From the NCBI GenBank assembly GCA_963971425.1, contig OZ020516.1, forward strand, positions 13,628,593-13,692,592: a stretch of DNA of 64,000 bases, in the 5' to 3' direction. A model generated the notes under the pieces. The model had not been told where the DNA came from, did not search any database, and worked only from the letters and a program-made list of their open reading frames with translations. A program made the translations under genes and the position numbers. Shown piece by piece: positions 23,224 to 33,700 of the stretch (positions are counted from its first letter, which is position 1; the number at the start of each line of letters is the position of its first letter). The stretch is from Bryoerythrophyllum caledonicum (Eukaryota > Streptophyta > Bryopsida > Pottiales > Pottiaceae).

Positions 23224-24617
23224 CTAAAGCGCCATCTCAGCTTGCAGAGCGGCAAGTTCGTCCTCCTCCTCCGTGTTCTCCACTGGTTTCTTCTTTGCGG
23301 GAACTGGAGTGGGCCGGGAGTAAGACTCGGCTGCAGGAGGAAGCTGGTGTGTGGAAGGCCTGATTAACTGTTCTTCTAACTCGGCCCCCTCAAGATCCTC
23401 CAGCTCAGCCTCCAGCTCGTCCTGCAAAACAGACGTAAAACCTCAAACCCAGTCCAATGATCTAAATTTCTTATCAACATCAAACGCTTCGCTTGCAACA
23501 GGTTGCTTCTAATAACTCTATTCAGATGCATCAACAGTAGCAAATAACAAGAAGCTAAAATGCTGCAATACTTGTTGATGAGAATTCGGGAATCCCTGAG
23601 AGAATTTGCAAGGAAATAAGAGGTAATCCCTATGGTTTTGGTTCTGATCCAGATCATGATTTTGATTTTGATTCAAAAGCTGGAGATCCAAGCTCACCTC
23701 ATCAATATCAGCTGCTGTTCCAATAGGAGTGGAGAGCGCCTCCTGGATTTGCTTCATGTTCTCCGTCTGTTCGTTAATCTCGTCCATGGTCTTGTCCACA
23801 TCATCAATGTTCCTGCAAGCAGCAAATTAGGGTTAACAACTCTGCAGACAAAAACACACACAAGCAATCCAGTCGAAGCTGTTCTCCAAAACCTAAATGA
23901 AGTAGACGTGACGAAGCCAAAACGTAAATCTGCAAACACAAAGCAATTCCAAACTGCAAACACAGATCAGTCCAAACAAGGAGGACTCGTACGTGGCCTT
24001 CTGAATGGCCTTCATAGCGGAAGCACCGCTTCGCAGAGCATCCACAGTCTCCGTCGTTGCCTTAGCACCCTCTAACATAATCATCTGCACACAACAAACC
24101 ACCAGCAAAACCAGTCAGAAACTCAATTAGGTCACGAACGGATTCAGGACACCGGAATTCGACAACCAGTCCCGCACCTGGTCATGGATACGCAATTGGA
24201 AGTTCCCGAGCTGCTCCACTTGCACTTCATACAACTTCTTCCGCTTCAAACACTGAATCGCAGCTGCCAACAATCCCACACAAAACTCGTCAGCACGATT
24301 CCCTTCAAACCCTAAACACACACACACACACAACCCCCTTCCTCCCTCCCTCCCTCCCTACCTCGCTTATTTTTCAACCTAGTAAACTCCTTCGCCTTTT
24401 CAATCTCCATGGCTATCTTCTTCTGCAACACTTTCTCCTTCTTCTCCAGCATCTCCAGAGTCTGCACCATCATCCAACTCATCATCAGGGAACGAAACCC
24501 TAACAATCACCACGAAAATTGCGACGACGCGAGGAGGAATCTTACCTCATTGAGCTTGTCGAGCGTGGAGAGGGTGGACACCTCCTCCTTGGGCTTCCCG
24601 AATATCCTCGAAAACAT
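23224..24617 (-). CDS. VPS32: ESCRT-III subunit VPS32/SNF7 (CHMP4)
   Basis: Six exons (24546-24617, 24362-24461, 24178-24263, 23993-24084, 23698-23812, 23224-23421) join in phase through GT-AG introns to a 220-residue protein. It starts MFSRIFGKPKEE and contains LNETLEMLEKKEKVL, IQCLKRKKLYEVQVEQLGNF, QMIMLEGAKATTETVDALRS, TNIDDVDKTMDEINEQTENM and a C-terminal EDELAALQAEMAL. This matches Arabidopsis VPS32.1 along its length. The basic N-terminal helical hairpin polymerises on endosomal membranes in multivesicular-body sorting, and the C-terminal MIM-type helix recruits the AAA ATPase SKD1/VPS4, both known from the family. The acidic exon 6 is the least conserved. Intron 2 contains a short (CA)n run at about 24,315-24,331. 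Confidence 0.96.
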
Positions 24618-24969
24618 GGTGCCAAATCTCCTCCCAATCCACACGAAACCCTGATTGATGATGTGTGTGTGCCCCTCGCCGTGTGCGTGTGTGTGTGAGG
24701 TGCGGCGCCGAGGAATTCAAGCGCCCCTGGCTACGACGACGACGGCGACGGTGCCTCCTCTGTCTCTGTGTGTGTGTGTGTGTTTGCGGGGCTTGTTCTG
24801 TGGAGTTGCCTTGTAAGAGAGAGATCCGTCCTTTGGCTCCGTCCAACTCTCAGCCTCATACTAGGGTGATGCGTGTCTAATACCCTGAACCGGGTTGTTG
24901 ATATGGTGCGCATGTACGATCTGAACCTGCTGTGCGACTGGCTGCCCTTGCTGCTCTCGATACCCGGAC
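24618..24969. other. VPS32 5' flank with GT microsatellites
   Basis: It contains the 5'UTR and promoter of VPS32 (minus strand). GTGTGT runs lie at about 24,663-24,697 and 24,763-24,783. No other gene is seen. Confidence 0.5.
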
Positions 24970-24972
24970 TTA

Positions 24973-25439
24973 CCCTCAAACGAGAGTCGGGAACCGTATA
25001 TACAGGCACGTATTTTACTTTGTAAAACACAAAAAAATGTATTAAAGTTTAGCAAGCACCTCACACCTTTGGATTGAAGATTCTTCAACTCACAACCTTC
25101 ATTTGGAGGTCATTTCAATTAATCTCAACCTTACCATCTTCAAATACGACATTGTACATTTAGAATATTGTTCCCCCCCTGTGGCACCTTCTAATGTTTA
25201 AGGGTTAACCCTAAAACGTTAGAACAAGCCCTTGGTGACCACAATATTCTACATGTATAATAGTGTATTTGAATATGGTAAGGTTGAGATTAATTGAAAT
25301 AACCTCCAAATGAAAGATGTGAGTTGAAGAATCTCCAATCCAAAGGTGTAAGGTGCTTGCTAAACTTTAATACATTTTTTGGTATTTTACAGAGTAAAAT
25401 ACGTGGTTGTATATACAATTCCCGACTCTCGTTTGAGGG
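24973..25439. repeat. 467-bp MITE with ~200-bp inverted repeats and TTA target duplication
   Basis: The ends CCCTCAAACGAGAGTCGGGA and its inverse, at 25,420-25,439, are flanked by TTA on both sides (24,970-24,972 and 25,440-25,442). The arms pair for about 200 bp with few mismatches around a short centre containing GTGGCACCTTCTAATG. The 3-bp TTA duplication is typical of PIF/Harbinger (Tourist-like) elements. Partial relatives occur at 3,385-3,535 and 43,655-43,872. Confidence 0.9.
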
Positions 25440-25990
25440 TTAAGAAGTACAATCATCTCTCTTTATATTAGCCTTGATCGTTTTCCCTACTATATAGAGG
25501 TGCTATTATAATGGAAATAGTGGGTAATGCCTCTTACACCAAGTGTTCCTATTGTAAAGAGAAAAGACTTATCTAACATAAAGTACCTGTTATACATGTC
25601 TAGATTGTCAAGTTTTGAGGAGAGATGTCTGAGAGTAGCTGAGAGCTCCGTATTTTCTGGTTAGGTGCAACAAAGAAGTTAGTCTCTGGGAAGAGGTGTG
25701 AGTGCAACGAAGGTGGCTGGATCTGTTGCATACCCCGCTCATAGCTAAGATCAGAGGCAATAGTGGGCTTTGAGAGTGGCGTTGTGTTGGGCAGGGGTAG
25801 TAAAGGTCAGATCTAACCCTGGCATTCGAAATTTGAGCGATCTGAAGGTAGATTGGAGTGAGGGATGACCTGAAAGCACTGGGACCCTGTGTTGGCACTC
25901 GATCTAACTTCTTAGAACTCAAACACGATATACAGGTGTAGATCTAACTTGTGTTGGTTGTGACGCCCTAAGCCCACTTAGACTTCTTGA

Positions 25991-27418
25991 TTGTTGCCCC
26001 GACCCAGAAACCACCACACATACGATCTGAAGTCCACACACAGATTCGGGATAGTAGCGGCTCACACTGAAGGAGCCAACCAGCAGCGAGAACGAGATCT
26101 CAAGTCCACACAAGTGCAAGAGAGTGCAACCAAGTTACAGAACAGACGAGAGGAAACCGACGATCAAGGAAGTTCACATGACCTGAAGTGCATCCAAGTT
26201 CTGCAGCAAACATCAGCCACAAAGAAGCACACCAACAGCACGAAACCAAGCAGACAGCACTCCATCCCTGGAGTGCCCAGGTTCGATCTGACCTTACTTC
26301 ATTTCAATTTATTTTTTGTTTGTTTATTAGTGTTTGATTTGTTTGCACATTACAGTATACGAGTGATACAAAGAGATCTACAGAGCACTCACACACTAGT
26401 AGCTACCTCCGACATCTTACATATCACCACACTCACATACACTAGATGTAGATCACCACAAGCTCACTGTAACAACACGCACATAAAGCTCCACACTAGA
26501 TCTCTGATAGAAAACCCTATTAAGCTCGTATGTGTAGATCGCACGCGGAAGCGCTGGAAATTTTTCCCAGATCTAGATCTACCTGCACATCAGCAACAAA
26601 GACACACAACATCAACACTGAAGAAAACGACACGTCGACAGCAGTGCACAAGAACACGACGCAACGGCCAACAAATCCGTAACTCTATCCACATCACAAC
26701 AAGACCTCACAGCAAGATCGCAACATACAATAACACCTCAACAGGGAGCAACCTACAGCAACTTCACACCAAGATTCGATCAAACGTAACGGAGGACCAA
26801 GATCCAGCCCGCGGCAACATAACAGGGAGCACACTCTACCCCTCCTCTCACAGTTCTTCCCCTTCTTGCATTCCTCACTCACCGCTCTCACCTTGCTTAA
26901 ACCCTCCACCTCTCCTCCATGTTCCCTCCTTCATTCTCACCACAGATTCCAAGCTCCCCCACCCAAGCCCCCGGCGCATTACTACAGACAGTCACCTGAA
27001 TCGAATCCAAAGACCACGACCCAACCCTCCACAAACCCTCGCACTCACACAACTTCTCCCTGCGAACCTCTCCCTGCAAACCTCTCCCCATAGCGACCCC
27101 TGGAACTCCCCTTGCGACCTACAAAACCTTGGTAGCGACCTTGTGAATCTTCATAGCGACCCCTGGAAATCCCCCTGCGACCTATCAATTGGTAGCAACA
27201 ACCCCTGGAAATCCCCCTGCGACCTACCAATTGGTAATAGCGACCTCCCTAATCCCCCCTGCGACCTACCTAATTCCCCTAGCGACCTACCTAATTCCCC
27301 TTGCGACCTACCTAATCCCCCTTGCGACCTACCTAATCGCCCTTGCGACCTACCTAACCCCACTACCAGTACATATACTGGTACGTATTCTGGTGCGTAT
27401 TCTGGTACGTATTCTGGT
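25991..27418 (+). other. ATG-less but stop-free extension of the LINE reading frame
   Basis: For 476 codons before the first in-frame ATG (27,419) there is no stop in the polyprotein frame, although in-frame stops TGA 25,961 and TAG 25,979 lie immediately upstream. The predicted peptide is Pro/Ser/Thr/His/Arg-rich without a recognisable domain. The inverted copy is also stop-free and ATG-free over most of the matching part (40,595 down to 39,630). Either translation begins at a non-AUG codon, an upstream exon supplies the start, or this is a 5'UTR that is open for compositional reasons. Confidence 0.6.
27240..27360 (+). repeat. 21-bp minisatellite in the LINE 5' region
   Basis: About six units of GCGACCTACCTAATTCCCCT plus one base, each seven codons long (C/S-D-L-P-N-x-P). 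The same array occurs in the inverted copy at about 39,360-39,483. The repeat length is a multiple of three, so unit gain or loss keeps the frame. Confidence 0.9.
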
Positions 27419-27720
27419 ATGTATAATCATACGAATACCGATATGAATACTGATACATATATTGATACGTATATTGGAGTACATATTGGTACGTATATTG
27501 GTACGTATATTGGTACATATACTGATTCATATACTGATATGAATACTGATATGAATACCAATACAAATACTTGTACGAATACTAACACGAATACTTACAC
27601 AAATATTGATACGAATACCAAGACGAATACTTACACGAATACTCATACAAATACCAAGACGAATATTAAGGCACATACTAATACGAACATACGAATGAAT
27701 ACAAATATAAAACCAAATAC
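27364..27720 (+). repeat. 6/12-bp minisatellite encoding Thr/Asn/Tyr-rich repeats
   Basis: Units such as GTACGTATTCTG and GTACGTATATTG, later ACGAATACT-type hexamers, encode strings of GTYS, GTYI and NTNT residues. The period is a multiple of three. The inverted copy has a differently expanded version at about 39,000-39,360. The first in-frame ATG of the long frame lies inside this array. Confidence 0.85.
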
Positions 27721-30700
27721 AACTACATATACACACACAAAGACAACCACACACCATCAAAGAAACACATACATATACACACACACACACAAAGACGAAT
27801 ACATACAATCAAAAAAGCACCAAAAAAAATACCAAAGCCACATACAAAAACACAAAATTCCAAAACAAAACAATAAACCCACCTACTACAAACTACTAAT
27901 ATTAATTGGAGGGGACATAAACACAAGGCCAAACACAACCAAAAAAAAATATAAACAAACACACACACACCTATACACCATTAATAAAACAAAAACAAGT
28001 ACGCAAACAAACACATGGACACAAAAAAAATTAAAGATAAATACAATTACATTCAAAAAAAATATTGAATTTATAAACATCCACCTCTCTCCAAACAAAC
28101 AAGACCTCCATAACATAACAAAGCCCCAAAGAATTACAAAAAAAGAAAAAACATTAAAAAACAACACTAAACACACATATCACAAACTCCTACTACTTCT
28201 AGGAGGGGACATAGAAACTAACCCAGGACCCATGCCTAATATACTAAAAAGACACCCTACTTCACATAAGAAAAATGCAAAAATTTACTTCATACCTAAT
28301 ACCATAAAACTACAACCGGAATATAGACACATTGCAAAATCTTTTGCACCTTTCTTAAAAAACACACATACATTACACCACACACATAACAACACATATC
28401 CAAACATTGCCCGATACGTTCAACAAAAAAATGCGCATCCACCACCTCACATACTATATGCTCTAGTAGTCACTACCCATCCACACATAGATGAATGTAA
28501 CCATCTCTTAAACCCACAAAACCTGAACACAATTACATGGGTCAATACACTTCTACAAAACTTACTAAACTTACAAAATCCACCGGAACGACACATCTAC
28601 ACTTCACACCCGTATACAAAGTTCCTTGAAGACAACCAAAATATTATAAACCATGAGAACTCAATACATAAGGAACTATATGACTTTTTACACAGCGAAA
28701 CAATATCTCCCTCAAATGAAACAATAAAAATAAAATTCCCCTACCTACCTAACAATCTCATCAATGAATCACTAAAATGTTTGGACCCTATACCAGAATA
28801 CACCCACCCACCCCCACCACTTCCCTACATCTCTCCGCAAAACCAAAATATTATATCAAATCAAGAAAATACATACATAATCACATGGAATGCCTCCTCT
28901 CTAAACACTGCCCTTCCTAGCCTACAAACTTTGGTCACGCACACAAATACACCACCAGCCCTCATAGTTATACAAGAAACAAAATTATCTGCCACAAAAT
29001 CCACAAAATATATACAAAATATATTTCAAGACTATAAACTCATCTATAACAATATACATGCACTTACAAGATGCATTCAACAACGAAGACCATACACACC
29101 AGGCCGAGGAGGTCTCCTTACACTAATACACAAAAAATATGCCTTCCCGGGCAACATCAACAAAATCCCTACCCCAATGCACATATCACCTTACATTCAA
29201 ATAATCAAAATTACTAATCACCCTCTACAACCATGGTTAATCTTTCACATGTATATGCCATCTCATCCCGAAGACACTAGATTTATCATAGACATACAAA
29301 ACACTATTACTTCCCAAATTCATAATAACCCTAATCACACATACCTATTGTGTGGGGACTTCAACAGAGACATAGCATTAATTGGTCGCCAAAATGGAAA
29401 TCATAACACCCCCCCTCAAACCATTGATTACCAATGGCGCCGCTTCACAGAAAACTTAAACTTCGTCTACATCGATACCGATACACAATTCTCTAGACAA
29501 GGTGGCTATAATTACAGCGACTGGAGTCTAATAGATGGATTCTACATAAATACAAACAACAATACACAATACACCTCTACAACAAACAAGGATGTTATTC
29601 TCAACTCGGACCACTCACCTATACAATTACACATTCCAAATAACACATTAATTAATAGAACTCCTACAATCCTAAAAAATGATACTATACGCATACTCAA
29701 CCCCATTCCAAAAGACAATATAGAAAAATTCAACACCAAATTCTTTGAAAAAAACTCCATACAAATAGACTCCCTCATAAACACTCTCGAAAATAACAAT
29801 CAATTATCACAAATACAATGGCAAGAAGCATGCCACACCCTAGACAAACTTATCAATGCAATCTCTGACACACTAGAACAAACTTGTAAAGCCCAACCAA
29901 TACCTCAAATGACAAACAGAACTTCTCAACAAGGAGGTTACTTACCCCGTAAACTTTCTAAAACTTGGAAACAACACCTAACCACATACCATACTATACG
30001 GAAAACCATTAGAATTGTAAAAAATAACCCTCAATGGCGTAATCACCCCATATGCAACGAACTACTAACTATACAATACACCCAAATCCCTACCCCGCCA
30101 CCTTCGGACCTACCTCACGATACATGGATAAAAAATATAGCACTAATTGCAAAAAATGCCAACATACAAGCCCGCAAAATTACCTCAAAATATACCAAAG
30201 ATAACATTAAAAAAGCCATTTCAAAATATAGACAACTATACGAAATTAGCCCCAAAAAAATTAACAGGAAAGTTTTTAAAAACCTTGAATATCCACCAAT
30301 GGATTGTATCACAGACCAATACAACAATATTCTAACTAGCCCAGAAGACATTGCAAATGAAATATTCAACCAACAAACCAAAAGTAATAGACCAACAGTA
30401 CCAACATGTAATTATCAACCACAACATCCATCTGAATGTACATGTGCAGTACGCCAGTACCCATGGCACGACCTCGATGGATTTACCCTTGACAAACGAG
30501 GCGAACCAGAAATCTCACTACATAAATACTTTAATATAGCCACATATGACACATGTCTTCACAATCTTGGTAACAACAAAGCCCCAGGCCCAGACCGCAT
30601 CCCAAACTCAATACTAAAAAACATGCCCCCAAGATTCCATAAACTATTATTACTATTCTTTTCTCATTGTTACAAACAAAAACAAATACCTATGTCATGG

Positions 30701-33700
30701 AAATCAAGTACAACAATTCTACTATACAAAAAAGGCGATCCATCTATACTACCCAACCATAGGCCAATTGCACTAGCTAACACAATATACAAACTCTTCA
30801 CTAGTACACTCACCTCTATACTATCCTCATACGGTGAAAAATTCAAAATCTTACATGATAGTCAAGAAGGATTTAGAGCAGAAAGAAGTACCGCTAGACA
30901 AATACAAACTATAATAGCCGCACTAGAAGACGCAAGATTTACAAACCAAGATATATACATACTATACGTCGACTTCAAAAACGCCTTTGGCTCAATGGAC
31001 CATGCCCGACTATTAGCAATAATGATGGACCTTGGTTACCCAAAAGATGCAACTACACTTATTGGTAACATCTATTCTCAATCATCTACTTGTTATACTG
31101 GTGAACATTTTGGGAAAACAAAACCTATACCCATTCAAAGAGGAACTATACAAGGGGATACCCTTAGCCCATACCTATTCATTATATTCTTAGAACCACT
31201 ACTCAGATGGCTAGAACGAGGCAACAATGGATACACTTTTGGCACATCACAAGTCACAATAAATTCTGCCGCATACGCAGATGACCTCGCCGCCATAACT
31301 AACAAAATCAAATCTATCCAAATACAACTCAACAAAATTGATAGATATTGTAAATGGACCGGAATGGACGTAGGTGTCCCAAAATGTGCCGCTACCGGAT
31401 GCCCAAACAAATCCAAAATAAACCCTACCACTTTTAAAGCCCTTATGCAAGCTTCCAGCATCAATTACCGCAATCAACCAATCCCCATATTACACCAAAA
31501 TGAACCATACATATACTTAGGTACAAATCTTGTTCCATCACTAAAATGGAAAATCCAAATCCACACCACAACGACGAAACTCATCAAACAATGCAATGAA
31601 CTAACAACATGCCCGGCCACCATGAAACAAAAAATAAAAATGATTGATACCGTACTACGTCCAGGTGTGGCATACAGTTTCTACGGTGTACCATACTCTA
31701 TGCCTGCTATCAAAAAACTTGATAAAAAAATAATAGCCATACAAAAAACCATATGTGGACTACCAAAATGCATGTCAAATGCAATAACCCAACTCCCGCA
31801 TAACCTATTCGGGCTTGAAGCTTTCTCCCTCAAAAACGCATACCTCCGTTGTATAGGTGAACAACTACAAAATGCCTTAAATGATAAAGGTAGACTTGGA
31901 AAAATATATAATGGACTAACTCATTATGTCCTTGCCCAATACGGTGGCGCAGAAAACATACCTAGAATTAAAACAAGTGACTGCATAAGATCACCGATAA
32001 CACGAACATTCTTCTTATTAAAACATATAGCTAAAGCCCACCTTAAAAGTACGCTCCCAAACTTCCTCATTAATCCTACAACACTAGAAATACTATGGCG
32101 CCAAGAAACACTAAATCATAACACACTCAATGCCCAACTCTCCCAAAAGCTTCTACAAAAACTCATCTCAAAAAATATTTTTGAACTAAACCAAATTACT
32201 ATACCAAACGGCACACACATCATGAACAATGAGGATTTCAAAACCTACCACTTCACCCCATCCAAACTAATAAAAAGTGCCCTAAATGTTGCTAAACAAC
32301 TATTTTGCCACCCAACATGCCCCACTACATGTCATACTCCTTGCAACATACACCCATACTCTCATATACTTAAAGATCCATTCACCACCCTCAACAATAA
32401 CATCATCCCAAGAAATATTCCCACACCAACCAACCCCCCTAACCCTCCACATACATACCACCCCCGCCCCCCAACATACATCCCCAAAAACCCTACCACA
32501 TATCCCATTAATAATATCATAAACCATAAACATATCCAACACACAGACACAAATAACATAAAAAATACATACACAAAATATTTATGTCAATGGCAACACA
32601 ATGATAACACATACAATAAATGGCTTCCCCAAAGAGACCTATTTCCACGACATGACACCAACACCTCCACACATAACACAGAAAAATTAAAACAATACTA
32701 CCAAAAAATTCAAAACAAAACATACTCGGATATCATCCTAGCACACCACCCCCAAGAACAATTCTCAGACTCAAGATCCGTAACACCACCCATAATTATC
32801 CCTCTCTTAAACATCCACACAACAGAATGCAACCCCGAAAATGATATCCTTACATCCTCAAACACAATCCAAATAAATAACAATCAAGCACATCTATACG
32901 AAGAAAATGGCCGACATTTACATACCATCCCCATTACTAGACTCCAATGGCTATGGAATCAATACAATATAAATTTACAAACTCCTACAAACATCGAACC
33001 AACGACCCAATCCTTTGAAACCGAAATAATCTGGCTATACCAAAGGTATAAATACCGAATACCAAAAACTGACCCCCTAAAAAATGCACAATACACAATA
33101 CCCACTCCCATCTTAGACTCATTAATCACATCCTTTAACATCGAACAAGCATACTTTTCTTCCCCGGTCACATGTTCTACCAAACTAAAAAAATTCTACT
33201 CATCTTATGAAAGGGATAAAATATTCGGATCCCTAGGAAAGGCCTTTGACTATAAATGGATTGGTAAAGGTATAGCTCACCCCCACAACGAGAAAGATAT
33301 GGAACAAGCAATACATTGGGCTCGACTTGCCGCCAAACACGATCCAAATAACACAAATACGATCATCATCACACCGAACAACAATTGGTACCAAAACAAT
33401 AACCAACATTTAAATCCATTTTTAGATTCCCATATCATTGCAGTATTTGAGGCAGACACAATACCATACGAAGAACCTACTATCCCACCCGAACTAAAAA
33501 AACCCCGAATCGAGCCATCAACATTACAAATACTATGCGTCCATCATCAAAATCAAACCCTAGGTTCCCTAGAACAACTTGCTGAACTTACCACCATAAC
33601 AAACAATTTAAACATACACCGAATATACACAAAATTGGCCCCACCAACACCCATACAAACCCCAGTAAACAAAAGTAAAAACTGGTCCAAACTAAACTAT

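Noticed and set aside
25603-25613. TCTAGAT at the left flank of the full-length LINE and at its right junction (35,502) as a target duplication
   Set aside because: Only 7 bp, partly created by the tail, and about ten bases away from the element start. Other copies have 10-14 bp duplications directly at the ends.
26694-28176. Minus-strand open frames within the LINE 5' half
   Set aside because: They are shadows of the repetitive, stop-poor plus-strand frame and have no recognisable domain.
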